DNA of 64,000 nucleotides, taken from positions 82,173-146,172 of the forward strand of contig JAPKMW010000015.1 of the NCBI GenBank assembly GCA_026645575.1, in the 5' to 3' direction. Source of the DNA: Caldilineaceae bacterium (lineage in GTDB: Bacteria; Chloroflexota; Anaerolineae; Caldilineales; Caldilineaceae). This document shows, piece after piece, positions 43,037 to 54,496 of this stretch. The notes under the pieces were generated by a model that did no database searches, was not told the origin of the DNA, and saw only the letters and a list, made by a program, of their open reading frames with translations. A program made the translations under genes and the position numbers. The stretch's first letter is position 1. The number at the start of each line of letters is the position of its first letter.

Positions 43037-45267
43037 CCACGGAAACGCAAAACACAAAACATAAAACTGAAAATGTAAAACGGCGCTGGCGTATGAGTCG
43101 CCGGGGCTTTCTCATTGGCGCTGGTGTTACTGGCGTGGGGTTGGCGTTGGGGTGGACCTTTGGCATGCCAGCGTTGCATTTGCAGATGGCGAATTCGATG
43201 GACAGCGGTGAAGGTGTGCCGGGCGCTGAGTGGCCGCGCGATCCGTGGGCCTGGTTTGAAGTGCTGGAGGATAGCCGCATCCGCTTCTATACGGCCAAAG
43301 TAGAGATGGGGCAGGGGGTGCATACGGCGCTGGCCCAAATTGCCGCCGAAGAGTTGGGCATTGGTTGGGCGGATCTGGATGTGGCCCAAGCCACCACCCA
43401 CGTTGGCCCCGCCGATAGCTTTGGCACCAGCGGCAGCATGTCGGTCACAAGCGTTTATACGCCGTTGCGCGAAGCGGCTGCCACCCTGCGCGAGATGTTG
43501 CGGGCGGAAGCGGCGACCACCTTGGGTCAACCAGTAGACAAAGTGGTGATTGACGGGCGTGGCTTTGCTGTGACTGGCGACGCCACCAAACGGGTTGACT
43601 TTTCCGCCCTGGTCGCCAACAAGCGCGAGTGGGAAGTGCCGGAGACAGCACCGCCCCTGAAAAATTATACCGACTTTCAGGTGATCGGCCAGTCCCTGCC
43701 TCGTGTCGATATTCCGGCCAAAGTCACCGGCGCCGCGATCTATGGCTACGACATGCGCGTCGAAGGCATGAAATATGGCGCCATTGCCCGCCCGCCGACG
43801 ATTGAAGCCAAATTGACCGCCGCACAACCGGGTAAAGCGAAGGAGATGACCGGCGTCCATACCGTTGTCACCGAAGCCGACTTTGCTGGTGTCGTCGCCG
43901 ATTCTCGCGCCCAAGCCCGTGCTGCCTTGGCTGAACTCCAATTGACCTGGGAGGAGGGCAAACTTTGGCAACAGGCCGAGATCGACCAGGCGGTGACGGT
44001 AGGTGACAACGGCGGCGTGATCATTCAAAGCGAAGGTGACGCACCCACTCTTTTACAACAACAGACCACCCTGCGCGCCGAATATCGTTCCCCCTTTGCT
44101 GTGCAAACCCCGTTGGAAGCGCAAGCCGCCTTGGCCGATGTGCGCAGTGATAGCGCTCGTATCTGGGTTTCGACCCAAATGCAAGGGCGTACGCGTGACA
44201 TTGTGGCCGAGGCAATTGGCCTGGAAGCGGAAAAGGTCGAAATCATTCCGACCTACCTGGGCGGCGGCTTTGGGCGCAAGGCCGGCTTTGAAGTGGCGGT
44301 CGAGGCGGCGCGCCTCTCCAAAGCGGCGGGCGTGCCGGTGCATGTGGGCTGGGATCGCACCGAAGAGTTGCGCTATGGCTATTTCCGCCCGCCGACCCAT
44401 CATGTACTCTCCGCCAGCCTGGATGAGAATGGCAAGATCAGTGCGTTGGAACATCAGCAGGCCAGTGGTGATGTCGCTTTTGGCTTTCTCCCCGGCTTTC
44501 TGGCGTTGATCATGGGCGCCGACTTTGGGGCTGTTCGTGGCGCGCGCATTCCCTATGCAATTGCCAACCTGCAAACCGTCGCCCATCGCATTCAGTTGCC
44601 GGTGCGCACGGGGTGGTGGCGTGGGCTGGGTTTGCTGGCGAACGTCTTTGCCATTGAAAGCTTTATGGATGAATTGGCTCACAGCGCCGGCGTTGATCCA
44701 CTTGCGTTCCGCCTCAATCATCTGGGGGATGACCAGCGGAGCAAACGGTTGTGCGCAGTGTTAGAAGCTGTTGCGGAAAAGTCCGGCTGGGGACAAACTG
44801 CGCCAGAGGGACGGGCGCGTGGACTGGCCTGTTGCATCGACGCCGATACGGTGGTGGCGCAGGTGGCCGAGGTCTCTTTTGACGCCACAACCAACCGTAT
44901 CAAGGTACATCAGATCACGGCGGCGATGGATTGCGGTCTCACCATCAACCCCGACGGCGCGGCGGCGCAGATTGAAGGCAATATCATCTGGGGCGTCGGC
45001 TCGACCTTTTTGGAAGAGCTACAGGTGAAGGATGGGCAGATCGCGCTCAACAACTTTGACACCTACCCGCTCCTCACCATGCGCGACGCGCCTCATGTTG
45101 AAGTCGTCCTGCTGGAAGCCGGTGACGGCAAACCACGCGGCGTCGGCGAACCTCCGATTGGCCCAGTGGCGGCGGCGATTGGCAATGCGTTCTTCGCTTT
45201 GACGGGAACCCGTCTGCGTCAGATTCCCTTTACCCCGGAACGGGTGGCGGCGGCGTTGACGGCGTAG
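43033..45267 (+). CDS. Tat-exported molybdopterin subunit of a xanthine dehydrogenase-family enzyme (IorB-like)
   Basis: A 744-residue catalytic subunit. Residues about 17-42 form a twin-arginine signal (SRRGFLIGAG), so the complex is expected to be exported folded with its partner. The aldehyde-oxidase/xanthine-dehydrogenase Mo domain shows KVEMGQGVHTALAQIAAEEL, the FGRKAGFEVAVEAARLSK region and GGGFGRK. The C-terminal GVGEPPIGPVAAAIGNAF segment carries the conserved catalytic Glu. Relatives oxidise N-heterocycles or aldehydes. No accessory or chaperone genes for Mo-cofactor insertion lie nearby. A 17-bp stem hairpin follows the stop codon. Confidence 0.93.
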   Translation: MTTETQNTKHKTENVKRRWRMSRRGFLIGAGVTGVGLALGWTFGMPALHLQMANSMDSGEGVPGAEWPRDPWAWFEVLEDSRIRFYTAKVEMGQGVHTALAQIAAEELGIGWADLDVAQATTHVGPADSFGTSGSMSVTSVYTPLREAAATLREMLRAEAATTLGQPVDKVVIDGRGFAVTGDATKRVDFSALVANKREWEVPETAPPLKNYTDFQVIGQSLPRVDIPAKVTGAAIYGYDMRVEGMKYGAIARPPTIEAKLTAAQPGKAKEMTGVHTVVTEADFAGVVADSRAQARAALAELQLTWEEGKLWQQAEIDQAVTVGDNGGVIIQSEGDAPTLLQQQTTLRAEYRSPFAVQTPLEAQAALADVRSDSARIWVSTQMQGRTRDIVAEAIGLEAEKVEIIPTYLGGGFGRKAGFEVAVEAARLSKAAGVPVHVGWDRTEELRYGYFRPPTHHVLSASLDENGKISALEHQQASGDVAFGFLPGFLALIMGADFGAVRGARIPYAIANLQTVAHRIQLPVRTGWWRGLGLLANVFAIESFMDELAHSAGVDPLAFRLNHLGDDQRSKRLCAVLEAVAEKSGWGQTAPEGRARGLACCIDADTVVAQVAEVSFDATTNRIKVHQITAAMDCGLTINPDGAAAQIEGNIIWGVGSTFLEELQVKDGQIALNNFDTYPLLTMRDAPHVEVVLLEAGDGKPRGVGEPPIGPVAAAIGNAFFALTGTRLRQIPFTPERVAAALTA

Positions 45268-45282
45268 TATTCTGAATGGCTG

Positions 45283-45321
45283 GGTGCATTTCTATTGTTG
45301 GCGAAACAGTAGAAATGCACC
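45283..45321 (+). terminator. Hairpin after the molybdenum hydroxylase operon
   Basis: GGTGCATTTCTATTGTT (45283-45299) pairs with AACAGTAGAAATGCACC (45305-45321) over 17 bp with one mismatch and a 5-nt loop, 16 bp after the stop. No clear T run follows. A terminator or mRNA 3'-end stabiliser is likely. Confidence 0.6.
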
Positions 45322-45431
45322 TGTAGGGCTACTGATCTCGCTTGATTGACAGATCTCCTGTGCTATACTGAGACCCCACTGAATTGTGTACGTTATCGCT
45401 TACGAGATTCAGATTGAGCCAGGTGAAACCT

Positions 45432-45749
45432 TTAGTCCACCACCAAAAAATCCCAGCGCAAAATAAAGTGCTGATTGTGCAGTAAGGTGGGATTTTGCCC
45501 AATCGCCAGGTCGCCAAAGAGCATGGCAAAGTCGGTAGCCCGCGCCACATTATAGTAGTTGGCTAAAGTGCTGATCCACATGCTCTTGCCAAAACGGCGC
45601 GGGCGCAGGAAGACCAACTGCTTCCCCCGCTCTTCCACCGTGCGGATAAACGCGGTACGGTCTTGATAAAAATAACCCTCTTTGCGAATGGAGTAGAAAT
45701 CGGCCAGGCCGTAGGGAAATTTCACGGTTGCCCCGTAGTCAATCAACAA
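45432..45749 (-). pseudogene. Truncated AAA-ATPase-like protein (PF09820-type) remnant
   Basis: An open frame of 105 codons covers only the start of a family normally about 500 residues long. It includes the recognisable KFPYGLADFYSIRKEGYFYQDRT opening, the Walker A-like LRPRRFGKSMWISTL, and the HFILRWDFLVVD segment, directly followed by a TAA. Beyond the stop the expected continuation and the C-terminal PD-(D/E)XK nuclease domain are missing. These genes are highly expanded and often decayed in Chloroflexota, Bacteroidota and Fusobacteria, where they behave like mobile or defence genes. Called a remnant. Confidence 0.8.
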
Positions 45750-45835
45750 TGACGCCGAATCTTGATGTTATCTTGGTATACCACACAGCGAGCCGCCCCT
45801 ATAAAGGTGTTTGTTATTGCGCGCTTTGCTGGGCA

Positions 45836-45865
45836 TTTACAGGCAAATTGTTATTATGCTATAAT
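45836..45865 (+). promoter_or_regulatory. Sigma-70-type promoter upstream of the 45920 secreted-protein gene
   Basis: TTTACA (45836-45841) and TATAAT (45860-45865) are separated by 18 bp in an AT-rich stretch, predicting transcription from about 45872. The consensus -10 makes this one of the clearest promoters in the window. Confidence 0.7.
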
Positions 45866-45919
45866 GGACGAACAAGTTCAGCCAACCAAGCAAAGCCATA
45901 GCAACCCTTTTCTCATCCT

Positions 45920-46864
45920 ATGCCAACATTCAATGTTTCCCTACGACGAACCGCTCCCTGCCTAACGGTCGGGATTGGCAGCCTGCTGTTGTTTTCTTTC
46001 CTTTGGCTCCTGGCCGCACCGCTGCCGGTCAGTGGCGCTGGCTTCAACCGCCCAACAGAGCGTCATGCCACTGCGCAATCCTTGCACCCGCTTGCTGCAT
46101 TGCACCAACTGGTTGCCCACGAAGTGGTGACACCTGCCGTTCACCTGAGCGTGACACCGCCAAGGCCAACCCGTAACGAGGCGATCATCCTCAGCGCCGG
46201 CGGTATCTGGCGGGATGCTTGTGTGCCCGTTTACAAGACGCACGAAGTAACGGCGAACCGCATCAGAGTCAACGCCATCATCCCGGTGGGCATTCCCTGT
46301 GGTCAAGCCTTGACACCGTGGGCCTTATCGATTTGGCTTGACCCGTTGCCTGTCGGTCCTTATGCGGTTGATCTCTTGATCGTTGGTGAAGATGGCACGG
46401 AAAGTTTTACCTACACAACCACCTTCACGGTTACCCTTACCCACAGCACTCGGTTTATCACCAGCGCCGGCGGCATCATGACCCACCACGACAGCGGTCA
46501 ACATGCAACCCTGGTGGTGGCGCCGGGCAGCGTTATGACCGCAACGCTCTTTACCATGAGCTATGAGCCTGCGCCCACCACACCCAATCCCCTGCTGCCG
46601 ATTGGTCATGTCGTGGCGCTGACGGCTACGCCAACAAGCTTGACCAATCCGCTCACCCTTACCCTGCGCTACAGTGATACGCTGCGCGGCCCGGTTATGG
46701 CCGACACAGTCCAGCTCTACCGTTTACAAGGCAGCCAGTGGGTGACTGATGGCATCACCATCACCGCACGCCTGAGCGATGGGATAACCGCCCAAATCAC
46801 CCAGTTGTCGCGCTATGGTCTGCTGGGGCAGACAAATCGTTTTTATCTGCCGATCGTGAGGTAG
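45920..46864 (+). CDS. Secreted protein of unknown function with [YF]LP-type C-terminal tail
   Basis: A 314-residue exported protein. The signal peptide covers about residues 12-41 (LLLFSFLWLLAAPLPVSG-A). The middle part (about 75-165) is beta-rich. Residues about 180-300 (ITSAGGIMTHHDSGQHATLVVAPGSV...) resemble ZU5/autoproteolytic-like sandwich domains, in which a 'G-G-x-h' start and a charged loop are typical, but I cannot name the family firmly. It ends NRFYLPIVR, as do other secreted proteins here. The start has no Shine-Dalgarno site; a strong promoter lies about 50 bp upstream. Confidence 0.65.
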   Translation: MPTFNVSLRRTAPCLTVGIGSLLLFSFLWLLAAPLPVSGAGFNRPTERHATAQSLHPLAALHQLVAHEVVTPAVHLSVTPPRPTRNEAIILSAGGIWRDACVPVYKTHEVTANRIRVNAIIPVGIPCGQALTPWALSIWLDPLPVGPYAVDLLIVGEDGTESFTYTTTFTVTLTHSTRFITSAGGIMTHHDSGQHATLVVAPGSVMTATLFTMSYEPAPTTPNPLLPIGHVVALTATPTSLTNPLTLTLRYSDTLRGPVMADTVQLYRLQGSQWVTDGITITARLSDGITAQITQLSRYGLLGQTNRFYLPIVR

Positions 46865-46878
46865 CCGTTGGTTGGCAA

Positions 46879-46914
46879 GCTCAGAACTGGGAGCATTAGC
46901 GACCAGTTCTGAGC
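46879..46914. terminator. Hairpin between the secreted-protein and GIY-YIG-like genes
   Basis: GCTCAGAACTGG (46879-46890) and CCAGTTCTGAGC (46903-46914) form a perfect 12-bp stem with a 12-nt loop, 15 bp after the stop at 46864. No T run follows. TATGAT at 46921-46926 lies only 7 bp before the next ATG, hinting at a leaderless transcript for the next gene, though no -35 is apparent. Confidence 0.55.
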
Positions 46915-46932
46915 CTGTGGTATGATAGCGCT

Positions 46933-47412
46933 ATGCTCACCATCACCATCAAAGAATTCCTTACACACCAGGAATGTCCACCGATCTGGCTGCCCTATGA
47001 CTTATATCTCTTTCGCACCGACGCTGCTGCCCCGGTGGTCTTCTATGTCGGTCAGTCGGAATTGGCCTTTGCCCGTATCTGGCGGCATTTACACGATGGC
47101 TTTAAGGGGCGCTCGCTGATCGGCAAGTTTATTCGTGTCAACTGGCCCCGTTCGATGAACTTTGCCATTGACCTCTATACCGCCCAGGAAATCATCTTTG
47201 CTGATTTGGGCTATGATCGCACTGCTGCCGAAACGCGCCTGATCCAACAGTATCGCCCCTGTTTTAACGACACCCATAACCCCACGCCAACCCCGTTGCC
47301 GGCGCTCTACAAACCACCCACCGCCATCGTCCGCTACCCGCGCAGCCTTAGCCGCATGATGCGCGAGGCCGAAGCCGCCATGCGCCAGGTCAATAACGTC
47401 ACGACTTGGTGA
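46933..47412 (+). CDS. GIY-YIG-like nuclease-fold protein
   Basis: A 159-residue protein. VVFYVGQSELAFARIWRHLHDGF (about residues 36-58) matches the second half of a GIY-YIG core: a YVGQS strand followed by R-x-x-x-H. AETRLIQQYRPCFND (about 98-112) matches the distal Glu and the 'P-x-x-N' element. The first Tyr-containing strand (PYDLYLFRTD) is also in place. Stand-alone GIY-YIG proteins cut DNA or belong to mobile elements; no partner is visible here. The assignment rests on motif spacing, not on overall similarity, so treat the function as tentative. Confidence 0.6.
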   Translation: MLTITIKEFLTHQECPPIWLPYDLYLFRTDAAAPVVFYVGQSELAFARIWRHLHDGFKGRSLIGKFIRVNWPRSMNFAIDLYTAQEIIFADLGYDRTAAETRLIQQYRPCFNDTHNPTPTPLPALYKPPTAIVRYPRSLSRMMREAEAAMRQVNNVTTW

Positions 47413-47644
47413 TCGCTTCGACAACGCCTTTTTTTCTCTTTGTCGTCAAAGGCAAGGGAAAAATTTCGTTCAAGTTCTGGCGGCGGCTACCTTGTGTGTT
47501 GCTGTTAGATTCACAATTCCCCTATATCTCCTTCAAAAACCCATCACAACCCACGGCTATACTGAAGATGACAACGTCATCAACACTTCCTCCCCAAGGC
47601 TGAAAACCAAGGGCGGATCGACAGAAATAAGCTGGAGGTATCTA

Positions 47645-48394
47645 ATGCGTACGCAAAATTTAATTCGTATAGTCGTGATTTCTGCTCTTTTATTGGCTGT
47701 GACTGCTTGTGCGATGCCGGCCCAGGGTCTAATCCGCGCCGGGAATGGATCAGCCGTCGCCAACAACTGGCTGAAGGTTGACCGTATGGGCAGCACCACC
47801 ATCGATCCGGTGCAGTTGCGCGCGGCGATTGAGCAACTGCCACAAAGCGACCTCAGCACGGCTGAACGCGATGCGTTGCTCTATATGCGCGAAGAGGAAA
47901 AATTGGCGCACGATGTCTATATGACCCTCGCTGCGCAATGGTCGTTACCCATTTTCCAGAATATTGCCAACAGTGAGACCACCCATACCGAAGCAGTTCA
48001 GATGTTGTTGGATCGTTATGGTTTGACCGACCCAACCGTTGGCAAGGGGATCGGCGTCTTTACCGATGCAACGTTGCAAACGCTTTATGACCAACTCGTG
48101 GCCGAGGGTAGCCAATCGTTGGCCGCCGCGTTGCGGGTGGGGGCGACGATTGAAGATCTCGATATTGTTGATCTACAGAATCGTCTGGCCCAAACGGATA
48201 ATGCCGATGTTGAACAAGTCTTTACCAACCTAACCCGTGGCTCGCGTAATCATCTACGCGCCTTTACCCGCCTGTTGGCACAAAAGACTGGGGAGGGCTA
48301 CACACCGCAATACCTGGATCAAGCTCTCTACGATGAGATTATCAACAGTGCCATGGAACAGGGTTCCTCTGGGCGTGGCCGCAACGGGCGGTAA
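47645..48394 (+). CDS. DUF2202 ferritin-like lipoprotein
   Basis: A 249-residue protein from the ATG at 47645, chosen because GGAGG lies 6 nt upstream and a lipoprotein signal follows (LLLAVTACAMP, lipobox Cys near residue 20). The DUF2202 ferritin-like four-helix domain begins LSTAERDALLYMREEEKLAHDVYMTL, with EExxxH metal-ligand spacing. It continues IANSETTHTEAVQMLLDRYGL, a second E-x-x-H motif. Members probably bind iron or a di-metal centre at the cell surface. A perfect 40-bp palindrome ends the transcript. Confidence 0.9.
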   Translation: MRTQNLIRIVVISALLLAVTACAMPAQGLIRAGNGSAVANNWLKVDRMGSTTIDPVQLRAAIEQLPQSDLSTAERDALLYMREEEKLAHDVYMTLAAQWSLPIFQNIANSETTHTEAVQMLLDRYGLTDPTVGKGIGVFTDATLQTLYDQLVAEGSQSLAAALRVGATIEDLDIVDLQNRLAQTDNADVEQVFTNLTRGSRNHLRAFTRLLAQKTGEGYTPQYLDQALYDEIINSAMEQGSSGRGRNGR

Positions 48395-48427
48395 GGGTTG
48401 AACGTAGAACAACGCTACTGTCGCAGC

Positions 48428-48467
48428 AACGGGGGCCGGTTTGTTGATCAACAAACCGGCCCCCGTT
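48428..48467 (+). terminator. Perfect 40-bp palindrome, strong terminator after the DUF2202 gene
   Basis: AACGGGGGCCGGTTTGTTGA (48428-48447) is followed directly by its exact reverse complement, then ATTTTGT. The GC-rich base and T-containing tail fit a factor-independent terminator 33 bp past the stop codon. Confidence 0.85.
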
Positions 48468-48636
48468 ATTTTGTCAATAAGGATCCGTTTGAAGCGCCAT
48501 TGTTCTTCTTGCTTGTCTTGCAACCGGGTGGCGATCCGCTCTCCCTGCTTGTTAGCCCAATTTGCCCGCGTGGGGTAAAATAGCCAATATCAACTACCCA
48601 ATATTCACTACCCCAACTACATCACTGGAGAATCCT

Positions 48637-51834
<3,198 letters not shown>

Positions 51835-51847
51835 CCAGTAAACACGG

Positions 51848-51894
51848 ATAGGAAGGAAGACAGATTCAACAAAATCATCTGTGTTCCTTCCTAT
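51848..51894 (+). terminator. Hairpin after the propeller gene
   Basis: ATAGGAAGGAAGACAGAT (51848-51865) pairs with ATCTGTGTTCCTTCCTAT (51877-51894), 17 of 18 positions, 14 bp after the stop. The upstream phrase AACACGGATAGGAAGGAA also occurs at 38480, so it is a dispersed sequence as well as a likely terminator. Confidence 0.7.
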
Positions 51895-51899
51895 GGTGA

Positions 51900-52141
51900 G
51901 GCCAGTGCGCTCCTCTTTTTGCCGGTGATGCATGGCCGCCACTGAGCAAAAAACGCGATTGCGATAGGTTGCAGCTACAGGTACAATTTCTGAACATTTG
52001 CAATGCGTCGGCAACCAGCCGCCAACGGAGGAGCAGCGTATCTTTCGCGCCATTGGCGTCGAGCCGATCATCAACTGTCGCGGCACCTTCACCATCATCG
52101 GCGGCTCGGTGGAATTGCCGGCGGTACAGGCGGCCATCTCA
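51900..52141 (+). pseudogene. Decayed duplicate of the 56.4-56.9 kb region (tail of the metallopeptidase-like gene plus start of the SelA-like gene)
   Basis: Two pieces match the later region in the same order. First, 51903-51945 reads ASALLFLPVMHGRH-stop, matching EANALLFLPVTHRPH-stop at the end of the gene ending at 56453. Then a shared intergenic phrase GGTTGCAGCTACAGGTACAATTT (56.5 kb: GGTTGCATCTACAGGTACAA) leads into 51998-52141. This reads [20 protein letters not shown] and on to [10 protein letters not shown], matching residues 19-62 of the SelA-like enzyme. The middle of the intergenic region and the true start codon are missing. It is clearly a non-functional segmental copy, more diverged in the spacer than in the coding parts. 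Confidence 0.88.
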
Positions 52142-52341
52142 TGCACGAGCGCACCAGCTTTGTCATCGCCCACCGCCGCAGCACCATCGTCAACGCCGAC
52201 AAGATCGTGGTGATGGACCAGGGACAGATTGTCGAACTGGGCAACTACGCCGAGTTGCTGGCCCAGCGGGGGCGCTATTTTAACCTTTATACCATGCAGT
52301 GGGCGGCGCAGACGGATGGGCAGGCTAACAGAACTTTATAG
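52142..52341 (+). pseudogene. C-terminal scrap of an ABC exporter (MsbA/MdlB-type) fused to the duplicate fragment
   Basis: Immediately after the SelA-like fragment, in another frame, the sequence reads [49 protein letters not shown] and ends at a TAG. This is the H-loop and last 65 residues of an ABC exporter ATPase (family wording: FVIAHRLSTI-x-NAD-x-I-x-VM). All earlier parts (transmembrane domain, Walker A, signature) are absent. The junction near 52141 joins two unrelated gene fragments, evidence of deletion or recombination. Confidence 0.88.
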
Positions 52342-52612
52342 AGTTTGTTCTGTTGGCCCACTTATTGATTGGCTAATGTAACAGAGATCAAGAAAGTTTA
52401 CAAAGAACTCTGGTTGACAGAAAACTTAGAATCTAGTATACTCAATCTTAGCAAGCCGCTATGAATACTCTATAATCGTACAGATTAAAAATATATTTTT
52501 GTGTTCATGAAGTTTCTATATAATTAATATGTGACAATTATCAAGAGTAGCGTGAATTATTAGAAGTTTTTAATTCCAGTCGTTATTATACTCTGGTAAT
52601 ATAGAGAAACTT
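52342..52612. other. AT-rich upstream region of the ATPase/TOPRIM module
   Basis: About 270 bp with a sharp drop in GC content compared with the DNA to the left, marking the left edge of an AT-rich island. Several TATAAT-like hexamers occur (for example TATAAT at 52470 and 52520), but none has a convincing -35 partner. Nothing else is recognised. Confidence 0.4.
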
Positions 52613-53746
52613 ATGAGACTTATAGAATACCATTATCAAGATGTTGATAAACCTGGGTGGAATTTTGATGCCATTAAATTCAAAAACACTAATTTGTTGG
52701 TTGGGAATACAGCTACTGGTAAAAGTCGTTTATTGAATACAATTTTTAATTTGGGACGATTTGCAGTATCTAAAGATTTTAAACATGGGGATTGGTGTGT
52801 TAAATTTGAACACAATAGTACAATATACAAATGGGAACTTCGAACTGAAAAGCGGCTTGATTTGCCAGAATTAGGCGGTATTACTCAAGACAATATATGG
52901 AAGCTTGAAGATGATAACTGGGTTCCGATTGTTGCGAGGAATCAACATTTTTTTAGTTATAAAGGTAACACGTTACCTAAATTGTCATTGCAAGAAACGG
53001 CTATTTCTCTTCTCCAAGAAGAAGACGATATTAGCCCAATTTACGAAGGATTTACTACAATTCAACGTCGCCTGTTTTCCGTTGATGCGCTAAATAAGGT
53101 AACTAATCTCAATACGATTCCTGTAAGAATCATACAAAGCCTTGAAGCTAGTAAGGATATCAAAATTTTATTTCAGGCAGATATGAATCTGAGTGCTAAT
53201 CTATTCTTGTTATCTAAATACTTCAAGAATATTTTTCAGCAAATTATTAGTAGATATAAACAAGTATTTCCATTTGTGGAAGAAGCACGTATAACTGACC
53301 TATCCAAATTGGAACCTAACTTAGGTATGCCTGGAAATGTGCCTGTATTTACTATTCGTGAGCGCGGTTCTGAAGAATGGGTTACCGTTAACGAATTGTC
53401 TTCAGGCATGCAGAAAGTACTGCTAATTCTTACTGATCTTTTTATTCTGCCAAAGCACGGGGTCTATATTATTGATGAATACGAAAATTCTCTAGGAATA
53501 AATGCTATCGATTTTTTTCCTGAGTTTATTCTTGATTTAGATAAAGAAATGCAGTTTTTTGTGACAAGTCACCATCCTTATATCATTAATGAGATCCCTG
53601 TACAGGACTGGTATATATTTCACCGCGAAGGGATGCAAGTTTCAGTTAAACAAGGTGAAGAAGTAGCTGGCAGATTTGCTAAATCGAGACAGCAGGCGTT
53701 TATTCAACTTATTAATGATCCATTTTATAGACTTGGCGTAGAATGA
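52613..53746 (+). CDS. ABC-type AAA ATPase (OLD/RloA-like, AAA_21)
   Basis: A 377-residue SMC/ABC-type ATPase. Walker A is LLVGNTATGKSRLL (about residues 28-41), the signature region is VNELSSGMQKVLLIL (about 258-272), Walker B is GVYIIDEYENSLG (about 282-294), and a switch His occurs in FVTSHHPYI. The fold matches stand-alone ATPases that pair with TOPRIM or other nucleases in OLD, RloAB, PARIS or Gabija-like defence systems. It overlaps the start of the TOPRIM gene by 4 bp (ATGA). Codon use is strongly AT-biased, unlike its neighbours, suggesting horizontal transfer. Confidence 0.85.
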   Translation: MRLIEYHYQDVDKPGWNFDAIKFKNTNLLVGNTATGKSRLLNTIFNLGRFAVSKDFKHGDWCVKFEHNSTIYKWELRTEKRLDLPELGGITQDNIWKLEDDNWVPIVARNQHFFSYKGNTLPKLSLQETAISLLQEEDDISPIYEGFTTIQRRLFSVDALNKVTNLNTIPVRIIQSLEASKDIKILFQADMNLSANLFLLSKYFKNIFQQIISRYKQVFPFVEEARITDLSKLEPNLGMPGNVPVFTIRERGSEEWVTVNELSSGMQKVLLILTDLFILPKHGVYIIDEYENSLGINAIDFFPEFILDLDKEMQFFVTSHHPYIINEIPVQDWYIFHREGMQVSVKQGEEVAGRFAKSRQQAFIQLINDPFYRLGVE

Positions 53747-54484
53747 ATGTTTATGTAGTAACTGAAGGTAAGACTGAATCAATAGTCTATAAATCATGGA
53801 TACCTTTAGTAAATCCGATGCTGTCCCCAGTCAATTACATAACCGAAGTTACTGATAAACGTATTAGTTTATAATACCTGTTAACCCTGATTCAGCACCC
53901 TGCGACGATCATTAGTAAGTTGTGCGTTTATCAGTAGTGACAACAATTTCCTGATTGTGTCATCAATGGGTTACCCTGGCTACTTTGAGGTTATTGAAAA
54001 TGCTATACACGATATTAACGATAATCAGTTGTTTGATCGACTTGTAATAAGTGTCGATGCCGAAGATATGTCAAAACAAGAAAAGTACAATGAGATTTTT
54101 GAATTTATATGTAATCACCATTGTAATGTAGAGATTCATATTGTTGTACAATACTTTTGTTTTGAAACTTGGGCTTTAGGTAACCGAAAAGTCATCCGTC
54201 GTCAACCTAATTTGCTAAAACTTCGTGAGTACAAAAGGGTATTTGATGTTAGGGATAATGATCCTGAGTTACTTCCCTCTAAGCCCGATGAAAACATGAA
54301 CCGAGCACAATTTGCTGAAAAATATCTACGTCTAGCACTAAACGATAGACATCGAAATTTGTCCTACTCCAAATCAGATCCTCGTGCACTTGTTAATTCA
54401 AAGTATTTTGTCCAAGTAAAAAGTAGATATATAGAGACGCTCCATATTGGCAGCTTTGCCGACTTTCTTCGAGCATTTAACTAA
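53743..54484 (+). pseudogene. TOPRIM-type nuclease partner, split by an 85-bp insertion
   Basis: The gene opens at 53743 with MNVYVVTEGKTESIVYKSW, where the Glu of VTEGKTE is the first TOPRIM acidic residue. It runs to VNYITEV and is then interrupted. Reading resumes at about 53937 as DNNFLIVSSMGYPGYFEVI and continues to LVISVDAEDMS (the D-x-E/D TOPRIM metal motif), FCFETWALGNRK and the stop at 54484. Deleting the 85 bp between the two TA dinucleotides gives exactly 219 codons (218 residues plus stop) with no other stop or shift. RloB/PARIS-type TOPRIM proteins are the closest comparison I can make. As it stands the nuclease cannot be made as one chain, so the module is probably inactive. Confidence 0.85.
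53850..53936. mobile_element. Miniature inverted-repeat element (MITE) with TA target duplication
   Basis: The ends TACTGATAAACG (53850-53861) and CGTTTATCAGTA (53925-53936) are perfect 12-bp inverted repeats. The outer TA on each side is best read as a duplicated TA target, as made by IS630/Tc1-mariner transposases, leaving an 83-bp core. It encodes nothing. Excision restores the TOPRIM frame as ITEVSDNNF. Confidence 0.85.
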
Positions 54485-54496
54485 ATCAAAAACCAT

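Noticed and set aside
43015..44028. Minus-strand frame of 337 codons
   Set aside because: It is antisense to the molybdopterin subunit, which has clear Tat and Mo-domain motifs.
52003..52341. A 112-codon intact gene encoding an ABC protein
   Set aside because: Only the second half is ABC-like; the first half is the SelA-like fragment read in a wrong frame. It is a chimera of scraps, not a gene.
53743..54484. Programmed frameshift or intron in the TOPRIM gene
   Set aside because: The interruption has perfect inverted ends and a TA duplication and contains several stops. It is too short (83 bp) for a group I or II intron, so a miniature transposable element explains it better.
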